Source of the DNA: Isoetes taiwanensis
Taxonomy: Eukaryota > Streptophyta > Lycopodiopsida > Isoetales > Isoetaceae
Assembly: GCA_021234155.1 (NCBI GenBank)
Contig: JAJEKV010000003.1
Coordinates: 27,015,166 to 27,079,165, forward strand
Direction: 5' to 3'
Length of the DNA: 64,000 nt
The notes under the pieces are model-generated. The model was not told the DNA's origin. It ran no database searches and was given only the letters and a program-made list of their open reading frames with translations. The translations under genes were made by a program, and so were the position numbers. Below are positions 31,040 through 44,787 of this stretch, in pieces. Position 1 is the first letter of the stretch; every line of letters begins with the position of its first letter.

Positions 31040-31185
31040 AATGAATTGAATAGAATAGTTTTTTAGCGTCCACGGAGACCAATTGGCCTATGGGACCCAA
31101 ACAAAAAGAGAGCAGCAAGCGTATGCTTGCGAGGATTAAAAACCCCCATACGAAGGGTTTTAGGGGAAAAACCTTAGCAGTAATA
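31040..31185 (-). mobile_element. 5'-truncated RTE-like LINE 3' end
   Basis: On the minus strand: CCTTCGTATGGGGGTTTTTA, TTTGGGTCCCATAGGCCAAT, GGTCTCCGTGGACGC, then TATTCTATTCAATTCATT as tail. It matches the 3' end of the LINE at 33,900-36,046. Confidence 0.75.
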
Positions 31186-31199
31186 AGCATCTTTGGCAC

Positions 31200-32560
31200 C
31201 TTTGTCTACAATTGCATAGGACAGTTCAATACCGTCCCGTAGGACACAAACGAGTCCATGCATCCATAACCTCCTGGAGGTATGACCCCAACAATCCCAC
31301 TGATGCCGTAGTCAATAATGATGCAACGGCTGGCCAGGCACTAGTAATCGAACATATCGCTCTCGGATATGGGCAAATGCTGGGCAGATCAAAGATGTTT
31401 TAGGGTTTTAAAGAGCAGCAGAAGAAGATGTTGCTTCAAGTTATCTCCCAATCATCCGCTAATGAGTTGTGCATCCCTCCTGTTGGCCAAATCGAGCCTT
31501 CTGAACCCCTTTCTATGAGGTGTTTTGATGGAAAACAGATACGAATTACAAACTGGGTCCAAATGTTGCTTTTTTTATTGAGGACTTCTTGCCGTGAGCA
31601 CCTATTTATCTTCTATGACTACCATAAGAGATGCAAAAGACCACAATAAGTTGTATGTTGCAAGCTATATTATGTTTTGGAGTTTAATTACTATCAAATT
31701 TAGTTCAGTATGTGAGATTTGTAGGTGCGGAACTTTATATAGATTGAAGCGGAAGAAGATTAATATTAGGGTTTGGGTGCCATTTCGAAATAGATGGACC
31801 CATCACTTATTTTGCCCAGAAGTTCAAGCCAACTGATTAGTTGATGTAGACTATTTTAGGGCCATCAGCCATTGAAGGTATTGGCGAACAATAAGCTTAT
31901 TTCAGTAATCTATTCGCTTTGTACGCTTTGCATTTGAATTGGGGATATGGACAAGCACTTATATTTAGTGGTATATATCTGGAAAGGACAGAGGCATTTG
32001 CGCAGATGAATCACAATGTGATAAATTTGCAAGACCATCTCTTCTCAAATTCACGACTTAAAGCAACATATGGAGCTCAACACATCTCATTATTCTCCTA
32101 TTTTTCCAAGAATGATCAATACAGGGAATATGTAGCAAGCATTACTTAGACGATGAATCTCTGCAGATTTCAAATGATTCTAAATGCCTATGCTACAATA
32201 TATATCGAGATCATTTCTTCCTATATTTTGTTATTTTTATATGTATTCAGAGACAATTAAATTATAGAAGTCCCGTACCATGTGCTATTGCATTGTTGCC
32301 TTCTTTATGCTTCATAATCCACTGCTTGGTAATGTTTACCTCACATAGTAGTTATGTAGTGCAGATATTTAGTGCAGATATTTCATACTACAACACCACA
32401 ACAGATGTTTGATGCTACAGTATTCGCCATGCAATGCAAGCTCAATAAATTTTGGCAATATGTTAGTATCTGTAGCATGCTTACGTGATTATATGGTGAC
32501 AATTGTGCAAGCAACATTACAATGTTTTTTACTTTGTTGATCAATACCAACACAATTCCT
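31200..32560. other. AT-rich stretch without a recognisable gene
   Basis: Short open frames near 31,400-31,650 and 31,920-32,150 have no features I can support. No RNA gene was seen. Confidence 0.45.
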
Positions 32561-32567
32561 AAGGCCC

Positions 32568-32830
32568 CGAAGGGGCCATAAAAATTTTCACCATTGCATC
32601 TTATACTTTAAAATCAAATTCCCCCTAAACCCCCTTTGGTTTGGGTGCATATTCATAAGGGGGGTGACTCCGGGCATCGAGAGCTGTTAGATGGGCATAT
32701 TTGCCCGTTGTTCCTCGATCCAGACAATACATAGCAATCCTCGTTTGTGGGGTATGCTTGTACAAGTTTTTGTATACGATATGATGAGGTTTGTAAAATA
32801 CTATAAGGTTTTGGGGAATTTACTGAATGA
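32568..32830 (+). mobile_element. TIR-family element, left half
   Basis: GGCCCCGAAGGGGCC, CCCCCTTTGGTTTGGGTGCA and CGGGCATCGAGAGCTGTTAG match the left half of the 51,735-52,165 copy; the right arm is missing. Confidence 0.75.
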
Positions 32831-33880
32831 TGTTGATTAATGACAAAACTGCCTTGTTTTTAATACAAATACAATGATTGCATTAGTTGGATGATGGGAT
32901 GCCTTCCCCATAACTACAAATAGAGTTATGACCATGAGGCCTTGGAAGTTTTTAGATTAATGGAGTTGAAGAGTGTTAACGGCAACAATGTCACGTATGT
33001 AACTGCTCTTGATGCATGCTCCAGTTTAGAATTTTTTTGAAGTGGGAAGAAACATTCACGTTGAAGTATTGAAAAAAAAAAAAAAAAAAAAAAAATTGAA
33101 AACTTTTTATTTTGGTGTATTATGGGATGTATGCTATATTTAATGGTTTATATGTCGTTCATAAACTTGCCAACGTTTTTTGAACCTTTTTTTTCAAGAA
33201 AAAAAAAAAAACATCTTCCATAACACATCAAGAAAAAGCACATACAAATAAGTTGCTACAAGAATAAAAAAATGCAAATTATAAGAGGTACTGTTGAGAA
33301 CCACCAAGAAAAAGCATTTAGTACTATGAATAAGTTGCTACAATAACAAAAAATGCAAATCATAAGAGATATTGTTGAGAATCAACTAATATTGAGGTGT
33401 ATCTCTCCATTGGATCAGATGCTTTTATGATGGTCAACAGTCACGTGCATGTTAGAAATTGTAATTATCCATCAAGGCTACAAAAAATCTTTTGTTGTAT
33501 CTCATTGGCTCTTAAGTACTCAGCAACAATGGATGTGCGCTTTGCTCCAAGATTAATAAAAGTTTGGAATCTTAAATAATTCGCTAGGTTGATTTATTGG
33601 TCATGCCCATTTGTTTTGCAATTATAAGATTCATTCTTTAGTTTAGACATTTGGCCCCAATAACCTTGATCTAATGTATGTATTAGGTCAGATATATTTT
33701 ACATTGATCATGTATATAGCAGGATCTTCAATAGTTTAGGATAGATTTCCGTCTCGAGTTGTATCCTCATTTCTTGTTTCAAATTTAAGTTGGCTACAAA
33801 AAAAAAAATTTGTTTCAGTACCACCTCATCATTTTTGGGTGACATACTTTGCGGAAATTGTATGACCTAATGGGAAGTCG
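32831..33880. other. AT-rich stretch with A/T homopolymers
   Basis: Includes a run of about 25 A near 33,069-33,094 and a short diverged duplication around 33,230-33,370 (AATAAGTTGCTACAA twice). No gene is evident. Confidence 0.5.
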
Positions 33881-33899
33881 GACACGGTACCTCCCATGA

Positions 33900-36046
33900 G
33901 GCAGGCCTAGCACTTGGTCATTACTAAAGGGGATGTCATAATGGGCACCTAGCGCCTAAGCTAGCAGGGAAAGCGGTGATTTGGATGGTATGCGGTGAGC
34001 TTCTCAAGTGGGTAGGGCCCCCAATGGTGCGGTTCTCACATCACTCTTCAACGGGGCATTGCAAGAAGGCTTTCCCCGCCTTTGGACTACCCGGTAGAGT
34101 TGTGCCCATATACAAAGCGAGGGACCCCCACATTGACCAACTATCGTGCCATTATGGTGATTCTGTCTTTGCCAAGTTGCTTGCTTGGGATTCTTGGCGG
34201 TGGCGTGACACTTTGGGCGGAGGATGGAGAAGTCTTGGCTCTCACTTGGCGCGGGCGCCCTTTGCATTCTACTATTGACCATATCTTCACTCTGCGAACA
34301 CTTTCGTAGAGGATAGCGGAATCAACGCCCGAATCGTATTGTTGCTTTGTGGATTTCGCAAAGGCTTTTGACACAATGCCTCGGGATAAGTTGTGGGGCA
34401 GTATTGAGGCGACTAGGGACCCCGTCGACTTGCGAGAATGCTATATACAGACTATCACGAGGCTTGCTCGGTCATCTCACACTTGTTGGGGGCCCGTTGT
34501 TAGTAGCATTGGGGTGCGCCGGGGCTGCCCTCTATCCCCGGCGGCTCTTGGCTTGTACATTGACCAGCTAGAAGAATGGCTAATTTGAGGCATGGGGGGC
34601 TTTCAGTTGATGCACCACATAATCCGGCAACTCATATATCGCGATGATGTTGACTGCTCGCATATACCCGGAGGACATGCAAGCGCCACGGATGCTTTGG
34701 ACACTTTACGCCAATTCGACATGAGAGTTAACTTGGCCAAGACAAAGGGTCTTCTGGTCCCATCATCCGGCACCCACACCTTCCCTCATTCACTTACCCG
34801 AGGCGGGGTAGTGGAGGTGGCTCGATCTTATAAGTATTTGGGCATTGAGTTTTCTACTACCACACACCTTTGGGATGCATCCATCGGGTTATGGATCACT
34901 GCAGTGGAAAGCCCACAGTATGCAATGCAAAACAACTTGATCACAAGGCGAGATTTTGTATGCATGGGGTCACCGGGCACACTTGTTCGAGGGCCTTGGT
35001 TGAACCCGATCCTCCTCTATGGGGGGCGAAGTGTGGGGGCGGTGATATCCCTCACCACTTGGAGCGATATAGAGCAGTGTGAAGGCCTTCTTGGCCGAAC
35101 GGGAGTGTGAAGTCCACGGTCCCATATCGGATCTTGCTCGGGGAGACATGCTTCCTTCCATTCTGAGAGGGCTCTTATTTGGGCGCCATATTATTTACTT
35201 CCATAAGGTGGTGGCTATGGATGAAGGCGGCTGCCCAACCTTGCTTTGGCGATGGCGATGGGGCCCTTGGCGACTCAAAGCCTCTTTGGAAAGACAAGCA
35301 AGCCCGGTGGTTTCGTTATGGAATGTGCGGGCCGAGATGTGGACCGGTGCATACAGGAAGGAACGGCGCTGCCTTGAAGCGATGCTTGGATGCTTGCTTC
35401 ATGGCCAAGCTTTGGGATGCGAGGCCACTGTCACATGTCAAGGTGGCAAATTATCGGACAGCCGAGTTAATCCCATGCTCACAAAGGGGCCCACACCACT
35501 ACTGCGCACCCATCTACCCATGAAAAAGCGCGGGGTGATTGCTTCCATTCCGCAGTGCACACCACCTCCGCATTGGGGCGGGGAGATGGATTCGGGGGCA
35601 GCGTGAGGGGCAGTCTGTCGGCCGGTCCGTCAGCGTGGCGCCATTGAGGATGAAAGTCACGCCCTCGGGCTGTCCGGTGTACCCGGCATATCCGGGCTCG
35701 GTATGCTTTCGGTTAGTTGTGCCCCATCGGGCCTTGCATGAGCTCACGAGCCGCGGCCTCTGTAGGCTTGTTAGGATCATTACCTCAGGAGGTAATGGAT
35801 ACTTGGACTCGGTTATGCCCCCTGTCCAGGCATTAACCTGTTTGTACTTGTGATTATGTATATAACTGTGCAGTATGTCAGCATCCTTATTGCTACTAAG
35901 GTTTTTCCCCCGAAAACCCTTCGGGGCGGGGGTTTTTTAATCCTGGTAGCAATACGCCTGCTGCTCTCTCTTTGTACTTGGGTCCCATAGGCCAGTTGGT
36001 CTCCGTGGACGATAAAATCATATTCTATTCTATTCTATTCTATCAT
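33900..36046 (+). mobile_element. RTE-like LINE, 5'-truncated, with pentanucleotide tail
   Basis: RT sequence from about 33,960, the Cys/His-like end near 35,540-35,720, then a 3' UTR holding a hairpin (GTTTTTCCCCCGAAAACCCT followed by TCGGGGCGGGGGTTTTTT, 35,899-35,937), the conserved end GGTCTCCGTGGACGATAAAA and a (TTCTA)n tail ending at 36,046. Related 3' ends lie at 8269, 31,040, 54,345 and 55,000. Confidence 0.85.
33960..35850 (+). pseudogene. decayed RTE-like reverse transcriptase
   Basis: Recognisable boxes: MDFAKAFDTMPRDKLW (34,349-34,396), GVRRGCPLSPAALGLYIDQL (34,511-34,570), LIYRDDVD where LxYADD is usual, MRVNLAKTKGLLVPSS and YKYLGIEFSTTTH (34,592-34,866), then a C-terminal zinc-binding-like region. 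The order fits an RT with fingers, palm and thumb. Stops and frame changes occur near 34,585, 35,107 and elsewhere. The two active-site aspartates are still encoded. Confidence 0.8.
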
Positions 36047-37080
36047 AAATTCAGATAGTAGTATTGTTCAACCATAATGCATCATTGTGAAAATGCCCAT
36101 ATGATATACTCTAGGTTAAACAAATTTTCACCTTGGTTCATACTGTGATTTGTCAATATTTCAATTGTATCAACTATCTAAATTATGTAATGAATTTTCA
36201 ACATTGGTCACTTTCCCTCAAGAGGATTTTTGGCCACTTTCTCTTTCTTTCCAACTCTTCTGATCACTTTCTTTCACTAGGGTTTCAATCCACTCTCTCT
36301 TTCTAGCTATCAAAGTCACACTGACTGTACCAATAACAGTTCCAAAAGGTTACAAAGCTCAAATGCATTGTGCGAGTGACTCCTAGTCTATTTGAGCGCC
36401 AAATGAACCCAAATATGTTGTGTGAGTGTCTTCTAGTCTGTTTGGATGTTAAATGCGCAGTGCCATCAAAAGGTTTTAGAGCCCAAATGTGCTATGTGAG
36501 TGACTTCTATTATGTAAAAGTTTGTTGAGTCCAAATGCATTGTGTAAGTGACTTCTACTATATTTGGACTTCATGCACTGTATGAATGGCTTCATGTGCT
36601 ATATGAGCGACTCCATCTCTGTTTAGATATCAAAGAGGTTGTGTGAATGACTCCTAATCTGTTTGTGTTGAACGTCAAATGCATTGTGTGAGTAACTCCA
36701 TGTGCTGTATTAATGAGTGACTCTTAGTATGTCTGGGTGAATGACTTCTAGTATGTCTGTGTGAATAACATAATATTAGACAAATGACAATTAGATAAGT
36801 GCTCTTGGGCCTTTGACTTCTCGTTTGTCTGTGTGAATGACTTCTATTTTGTCTGACACGTTTCGATTCTCAATGGTGATTTTTTGAATGAGTGCCCATA
36901 CCAGACGAATTAATACTAATTGAAGAATAATGATTATTTATATGACCAGATCTTCAATTTAGCAATCATCAACTAACTAGACAATTATGATGAACTTCAA
37001 TATATTATGCAACTTCAAGATAATCATATCATCATATGACTATTGAATATATATATATCTCTTATATATATACAATTATA
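36047..37080. other. degenerate repetitive AT-rich DNA, no gene
   Basis: Phrases such as TGTGTGAGTGACTTCTAGT and AATGCATTGTGTGAGTGACT recur irregularly between 36,360 and 36,860, a strongly diverged tandem repeat. No coding signal. Confidence 0.55.
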
Positions 37081-37091
37081 TAAGCACCCCC

Positions 37092-37182
37092 CATGTTCCA
37101 GTACTTTGAGGTGTCGCCGTGTGAGCCGTCCAGATCTGAGATCGACGGTCCATGCGAGGACACCTCAAAGTATTGGAACATG
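37092..37182. mobile_element. 91 bp MITE-like inverted repeat
   Basis: 24-base arms CATGTTCCAGTACTTTGAGG… and its inverted partner ending ATTGGAACATG, with one mismatch. The middle (GCCGTCCAGATCTGAGATCG) resembles the duplicated unit at 45,243-45,387. Confidence 0.75.
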
Positions 37183-37509
37183 ATGAGGTGGCAGCAATAT
37201 TTGGTGTAGCAGATCTTAACCGTTAGATCAAAAGGTGAGCTTAAATCCTAGCCATTAACTTTCTAATATTAAATTTTTTTTTTTAAAAGGAGGTGAGGTG
37301 GCACCCTCATTAATAAAAAAAGTAGTGAGGTGTCAAGGCATTTATGAGTGGACATTCTAGGAAGCTTCCTTTTGCTTAATCGCCTTCAAATGCACATAGC
37401 TTGCAGTAGAGGGGTCGGATGAAGGTGGAGCCCACGCCGTTGGATTGCTCTCATCGAGAGCTTTCCAATGAGTGGTGCTTTGGCACTATTTTTCCGCAGT
37501 TGGAGCCAA

Positions 37510-38180
37510 CATGATCGAATACTAAGAATCTTCTGGGAATCTTTGAGTTTCAAGTAACCTATGGTAAGTTGAGAGAATCTAGGAGAATCTTTATAGGATC
37601 TTAGAGAATCCAAAGGAATATCATGAGAATCTTAGAGAATCTATGGGAATCTCAAGATAGCATGTTTGAGAATGTAAAGGAATTTGTAAAGGAATCTTGA
37701 TAAAATTTTTAAGATCCTAGAGGAAACTTGAAGGAATCTTGGGATCAAGGGGAATCTTTATGGAATCTAAAAGTAATCTTGATGGAATCTTGGAGAATCT
37801 TCATAGAATCTTGGAGAATCTATAGGAATCTTGGGGTATTATTTTGGAATCCAAGGGAATATAAAGGAATCTTCTGAAAATCTTTAAGAATCTATGAGAA
37901 TCTAGATGGAATCTTGGAGAATCTAGGAGAATCTTAATAAAATCTAAGGGAATCTATCTAGAATCTTAAGAGTCTAGGGAATCTTTGTAGAAATTTAAGA
38001 ATTTTAGAGAATCTTTGAGAATCTAAGAGAAACTAAGAGAATCTTTGAGAATCTTTCTGGAATTTTTGAGAATCTAGGGGAATCTTGATGGAATCTTAGA
38101 GAGTCTAAGAGAATCTTCATAGAATCTTGAGAAATCCAGGGGAATACTCATAGAATCTTGGAGAACCTAGAGGAATCATG
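37510..38180 (+). repeat. degenerate GAATCT-rich satellite
   Basis: About 60 repeats of a 10-12 base phrase, GGAATCTT, GAGAATCT or AGAATCTA with short linkers, over nearly 700 bases. No gene overlaps it. Confidence 0.9.
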
Positions 38181-38818
38181 CTTTGTTGTGTGACTGTTGG
38201 GTCCTGCCTAATATCATTCATGGTACAACCACTCATAATGCAACTACTCATAGTACAAAAACTTGTATATATATACAAGTATGGGTACTATGAGGAAGTG
38301 TACAAAGCCGAATGTACATACGTTGGCAAGAATAGATTCCCCGAGTTTCTATAAGATTTTCAAGTTTACCAATATTCCATCAACTACATTGCATTGAAGC
38401 ATTATATAGAAGGGGAGTTTTCGTCCACACCCGAAGTAAAGTTGGAATTTAATGGAAAAGCCAATAAATTCATGCTTTTTGAAAATTACATGGCACGTTT
38501 TTCATGTTCCACCATCAGAAGTTTTCTTCCAAAAGGCTAAGAATTCTCAGTTAGCAAAACCTCCTACATGAGGAGTTTTAGATTTCTTACAAAGTTTAGA
38601 TAAGGATCGCGGTTACGTTACTTGTTGATTCTTTGTGTCAAAAGTATACTTGTCGATTCTTTATGTCAAAAGTATTTGAAACCACAACACACTGGTTTAA
38701 GAAGTTTCTAAGAAATTTAAATTTTGCATACAACCATATCCTATTCACTAATAGCAACCTCTCATGTGTTCAATGATGATTACTACCTTGCCAAATCTGT
38801 TGATGTGTTTCATGAGAG

Positions 38819-38925
38819 GGATAACACCCTGGAACGAGGGTGTTATGCCCTATTATAACAAACGAGGGCCGGAGGCCCGAGTTTGTTATAGTAGGGCATA
38901 ACACCCGAGTTCTAGGGTGTTATCC
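38819..38925. repeat. 107 bp foldback hairpin
   Basis: Two 45-base arms pair at about 41 of 45 positions around a 17-base loop (GAGGGCCGGAGGCCCGA). Each arm also contains its own smaller inverted repeat (TAACACCCT … AGGGTGTTA). No coding sequence. Confidence 0.95.
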
Positions 38926-41900
38926 GCCTTAACAACCTAGCCCGAGAATTTTATAGTGGTTTTATGGTTTTCATAACAAGCTAGGTGTTTATAGCCATTT
39001 AGCATAACAAACTAGGTGTTTATGCACTTTTTAATGTGTTACTGGTGGGTAACACTCTTGCAACCAACGGTTGAGATTTAATCTCAGCCTTTAAACTTGA
39101 AGGCCAGGTTGTTAAGGAACTCTAATCCCATTATCATCGAAGATGGTTAAGTTCTAGTAATTTGATATCCAACTCCAATTTTGAATGTTTAAGTATAAAA
39201 AATGTTGTGCATGTCATGCAAGGACCAGACCAAACGGATTGGAATCGGGCCTGGGAAAACTGATTTAGCCTGCGAAAACTGATTCAGCTCACACTATATT
39301 CGCTCAGCTTGGCTAACATCGATGCAACCGTTGGTATAAATACCATATTATATTTTTCTTTACGGACGTGTGTTGCCCTGTTTTATTGGCACTTATATTT
39401 TAATCTTATATTTTGATGGTGGATTTAACAGTGAAGGTGCTAGGCCCTTTTACCATTTCCAATGTCTGGTCTTAACAAAATTTTGCATTCATTCTCTTAT
39501 TCAAGAACATCTGCACATGATTACTCCATTGTAGTCGTGTTAAAACATCTTTAAAATTAAGTGACGAATAACTTGTTCATCCAATAACATAAGGCAAGTG
39601 ACATGAATAAAATGGTATGATACACGACCATTTACTTATGGGTTCGAACTGAGAGCAGCTTACCTATAAATGATAGAAGCATCGTGTTTACAATTATGAT
39701 TTGAAGGCTGAATTTTACATCAATATTCACAACTTGGTTAAAACAACTACATCGAACACTAGATCCTCGTTTGGTACCATGTAGAATGCACTATATCCAT
39801 TGTACATACTTAGTGAGTAGCATGAATGTAGAGTAAAACATAGTCGTGCGCTTTACTTGACTATTTAATAACCAAGCTGAATACCATCTGGCACCACCTA
39901 CCATCTGGACCACCAGACAACAATAAAGCTTTGTGCAAACTGAGCTTCCATTTTCTTACTTTGGTTTAAGCTGAGAAATCGGTTCCAAGTGTCACTTATG
40001 TATCTCAAAAAGGAAAAAATTACAAACTAAAAAATAAGTAACCTTGTAGGAATGATGACATCCCTATGATGACTCCTATCCACTGGAGCAAGGCAGGCAT
40101 CTCCAAAGAAAATACCCCTGCACATTCTACAGAAGGAAACAAAGCACTCTGATTGCCACATCAACAGATTTGATATGGTTTCATACAAAAACTAGTCATA
40201 GAACGTACAATTGAACGTGTGAGAGGCAATTCATCCGATTGAGTCTGAAGAAGATGAAAGAATGCAAGTCAAATGCACATGGCTTCAAATATATAATCTC
40301 TTTAGTCGTTACCCAAACACCCACGCAGCATTAGTTGTAACACTTGGAAAGTCTGTATAATGCTACTTTTGAATAAGACATTCCAGTTGTACATTTAAAG
40401 TCTCTTGCATTGCAGTCAACAAAGTTCTCCCATCTGGATTAAAGATCATTGCACGGACTCTAGTTCTAGAGGCCGATGTGCAAATAGGGCATTATATTGA
40501 GGGCATTTCAAATGATACTGTTCCAGAGCTTCTAGAAATGTTAGAAATATTGATCCCAATGTGGTGGTGAGGGGAAATAGGTAAATAATAAACGCTTATT
40601 ATCATGAAAGAAGTCAGTATTTAACCGTAAGTTTACCTTGTATAAATGATAACCAATATCTTTGGTGAAGCAAGCAAACTCATCTTGGCGAGCTCTATAA
40701 CAAAGCTTCGGTATTTTGCCATCACCTTTGCATGACACGTGCTTTGCTTTTCGCTTTTGTTCTTCCTTACTTCTCGTATAATCCCACGCACAACTAGAAA
40801 CTACAAATTCAATAAAAAAAGGAATATAATAATGGGTTGTTCCTTGACATTTGCAACCTCAAACTATATGAGCTCGTCCTACATTCAGTGGACTCGAATT
40901 CATGAGAAACAGGAAAACCATATGCAAGCAAAGATTCTTGTAACGAAAGACATGAGTGCTGGAAGGCCTCTTATAAACAGATAGTTTTTAGGAATTCAAA
41001 TGGCATTCTAGATGCATTGTTTTTTTAGTAATTCAAATCGCATTCTAGATGCATTGCCGTAATATAAAATTGACCCATCTTCTAGAAGTGGACTGTAATA
41101 TATGAATTTGGCATGGATGGAAAAATAGTGCAGTTTTGTAGAAGTAAAATTCGTCCCGCAAATGCCTGTCAATCGCAGAGAGGAATTACAAATCTAAATT
41201 TAGATTTGAATTCTCTAAATTTCAAATCCTCTACAGTAAACAAAGCTGCCCATCGCAAGGATCGACTCATCAAATTAAGAGAAGTTTCGGCAAAATGGTC
41301 AGGAAGTACTCACGATTTTTTTGCTTGCTCCAAGGATCTCGCATGCTTGGAATGAGACACATCATGGATGGCATCCTCATAAACTCATCTGCATGCGGCA
41401 TCCATTATATTTCAATACCAGTCCACTTCAATCGTGGTGCTGCAAATCATGGTACCGTATTGATATGATAAAGAACTTCGTGAAAAGAGGCATTGTGCCC
41501 TCGTAATATAGCTCCGTAAATTGTAATAACAGGATGGAAAAAGATATAACATCTATGCATCTTTATAAGAAGAAGCAATGCATGCTTGCTTCGGATAGAT
41601 GGCAGACCATGACTTGGATCCTCTTCTTATTATAAAAGCAATATGTTGGAGAACACGAAAAAAGTTAGAGAAATCCACGAAGAAGGGCTTCAAGGCAATA
41701 TGCCACAAAGGCAATATGGGTTTGAAAACTATTTTTGCTTTCTACCCATTGGTATTATTTGTTTTTGAGATATTCATCCCAATACTGCTTAGCCCGAGAA
41801 CCGAGGACTAGATTTAATGTAGAATCTAACGATGATTGAAATCCCTCCACAAAGCCCTTGCTTCATGATTTCCTATCCCATCCATCTCTATAAACCGATG

Positions 41901-43380
41901 GTGAGATCATCTTCTTTTTACGCAAAATTGAAGCAGATATGGTAGTTAATAATACAGACAAGCAACCAAATTCAATAAAAGCATATGAAGCAACACAAAT
42001 TTAATAATTGTTAAACAATTTCAGGTGGCAACTAAGAGCCGACACATACCTGGTGGTCGTATGGTGGTCGATATCTGCGATTCTGAAAACAAAGGGCACA
42101 CCAACAGCTTTGGGAGCATCTTTCTTGACAGGATCCAGGGCATTACCACAACAGTTTGTCAATCATGGCTGTATGTAGGGCAGACACGAAAATTTAAAGG
42201 GTAAACTCTAATCTGTTCTACAAATGTGCTAGAATCAAAACACAGAGAGCTGGTCGCAAGCCTGCTGCTGCAGTTTGAAGATGGAAACCCTTCTACGGCT
42301 TTGATTCAAGCTGAAAAATGTATCAAGGCCACTAAATTCCTTTACCAAGACCGTTTTGTTCTGAAACAAATACTGGCAGAAAATTTGAGACATGGCGTCC
42401 TCTGCAGGTTAGCCAGAAACATAAGGGCATAAGAGATCCCTTACTTCAAAACATGAAGGAAAAGCTGTAAAGGTAGATTACATCCCGCCAAATAAAGTAG
42501 CACATGCTCCACTTGCTTCAAAAAGCGTCGGACTAACTCTATATGCCGGCCGTCAATCAAAGAGAGCACTGAAAAGATGGGTCCTAAAACCGGGTTCAAT
42601 TTTCCTTCCATGCAACCTTCAAGCATATTCTTTGGCCATAAAAAACATTTTCCCAGCTTATCTGACTTCCATAAAGCTCGGTTTTCCTTCTGTGCAGAAT
42701 TGAATTATAGTTCCATGAAGGGCCTTTACAGAGTTATCTGAGATTTTGGGAACCCGATCCATGGCATTTCAATAACTTGTTTCAATCGGATTATTAGGTT
42801 CGGTTTGAAAAAGACATAGACTGGACAAAGCTTCAAGTCACAAAAGAACCAGGCGGAGGGAGTTATCGAGTTTCTCTGTCTAATTCTTGCTATATGCTTA
42901 TTTACTCAGGCATTTTAGCAGAACTGGCAAATGGGCAGGGATTTTAACAGAAATTGGCAAGGGCTAGGGCTCAATCCCAACGGTTTCAAGGAACAAAAAT
43001 TACATTTAATCTGAATGCTCGGCCATTTGTCTTAGCAAAATTTACATTTGCAATTAATCGGTGCTAAACATCGAATGCGCTTCAACACATCTAAATTGCG
43101 CAACATAGAGGCCGGATGTGTTAGTCCCGGTCTTCTGTTTGTACTTGGAATAACGGCACATACCAGCTAAGCGGTTGCCTCATCCTCTCACCCTTCACCA
43201 ATGACATTTGATACATCCGACCCATAAATTATTCCAAGCTAACCCTCAATTTCATTAACATGCCTCCGGATTCTCCATTTTTGTCTTTTTGCAACATCCG
43301 GATTATTAAAATGTTTCTTCTCAAAATGGTTGCAAACCAAATTTAAACATTGACCATGACAATTGCTAAAGTAGAACACC
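38926..43380. other. long stretch with no firm gene
   Basis: No transposon protein or long frame. A possible minus-strand exon ends at a GTATGTG donor near 42,050 (frame reading GNALDPVKKDAPKAVGVPF), and it may belong to the minus-strand gene described next. The rest is AT-rich without features I can support. Confidence 0.35.
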
Positions 43381-43383
43381 TAC

Positions 43384-44787
43384 TTCCCACCATATCTCAT
43401 TTCGAGTATTTCCTGCTCCCTTGACTCAAGTTTTGTCTTCATAGGGGCATTCGACTCCTCATGGGAAAAGACAATATGAAATGTTTTGGATATTGATGAA
43501 GCTCATACCTCCACAAAGCCTTTCTCGACCATTATCCGGGGCTGCATTTCAATATTTGGATCTGCAAGAAACTCGAGAGAGAAGAAAAAGTTTTGTATTA
43601 GCCCTCCATAAGCAAAGGAATCGAGTTCTATTTAACACGGAAAGATAATGGTCTTACATGGTGTAAATTATCTCCCTCATTTAAATCGCCATTTCTCTTA
43701 CATTTGTTTTGATAGACCCGAGCTTACGTTGATTTTACTCTATACCTACTTGCACGAAAAATACAAAGCAACACATGGAATTTGAGCTCTCCAAAAGTTG
43801 CAAGAGATGTTGGTTATCACGGAGGGCACGCCTTGCACGCTTATTCGTAATTTTAACAAACACTAGCAACCTCCTTCGGGACATTGAGCTTTACATCAAC
43901 AAACCATGAAGTTACTAACTATATCCGAGGATCTTTGACTATAAAAACGACAGAAATTTAAAACAACCATTAAGGGTTTGTTCAAAGGCATGGGCGGTAC
44001 AAAGAGGCTGCAATCTTTAGAAAAAGTGATCACACATTGGTTAAAATGTAGAAAATAGCAACGAGAGCTGTTGACTTGACAGATTGTCTCAATAAGATGA
44101 AATGGCACCCTGACAATTCTAGAAAATCTTGCAATCGATCTTGTGATACCCTGGAAAGAACATATTTTAAACCAATCCTGTTCTAAAACAAAGATTACCT
44201 TATCTTACCTAAAGTATCCACCAGTACACTAAAGTATCCACCAGTACACAGTACACGTAAGTACAAAACTTATATCCTTTTGAAGCTGCAAGATCACAAG
44301 GAATTCCATACTTGGAAGTTCAAAACTACGTCCCTCCATGAATATGAACCATGCTTGAGAATCCAGCCCTCTTTTGTCTACCCATCATAGATATTGTCTA
44401 CCCATCATAGATACGTAATCGTAGGTAACAACATATGACCAAGAAATAGAATGCAGAACAGTTAATATCACGAAGTGCTAGAATAAACATAACATATCTT
44501 ACATGAATGTAAGCAGAGGTATTTTAGAATTACCTTTTTGAGCAGCTATACGGGAAACTTGCATACCGGTACAATTGCGAAAAGGGTTTGTTCATCTCCA
44601 TTGCTCGGTCGTTTAACACGGGCATATGAAATCTTTGGAGGGAGTAAAACGGTGATCCAAAGCTCGAAAGCAGAAAATCGGGCGGTGGAAGCGAAGAAAA
44701 TCCGGGAGTAATGGATTTCACGGATCGATCAATTCGGCAACTCAAAATCCAAAAGGTATTCTCACTTTGGTTGCCCTATATACCATA
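43384..44787 (-). CDS. possible host gene, three exons seen (unknown protein)
   Basis: Exon 44,534-44,625 (MPVLNDRAMEMNKPFSQLYR, ends at GTAATT), with a TATA-like TATATAG at about 44,781-44,787. Exon 43,509-43,561 (PNIEMQPRIMVEKGFVE) lies between TTTCTTGCAG and GTATGAG. A 51-base intron separates it from exon 43,384-43,457 (ESNAPMKTKLESREQEILEM), which ends at GTAGGTG. The last two exons join in phase; the first does not join them directly, so an exon is missing between. The protein is not recognised and the 3' part is unresolved. Confidence 0.35.

Noticed and set aside
34004-34374. Minus-strand open frames within the RTE-like LINE
   Set aside because: Antisense shadows of reverse-transcriptase coding sequence.
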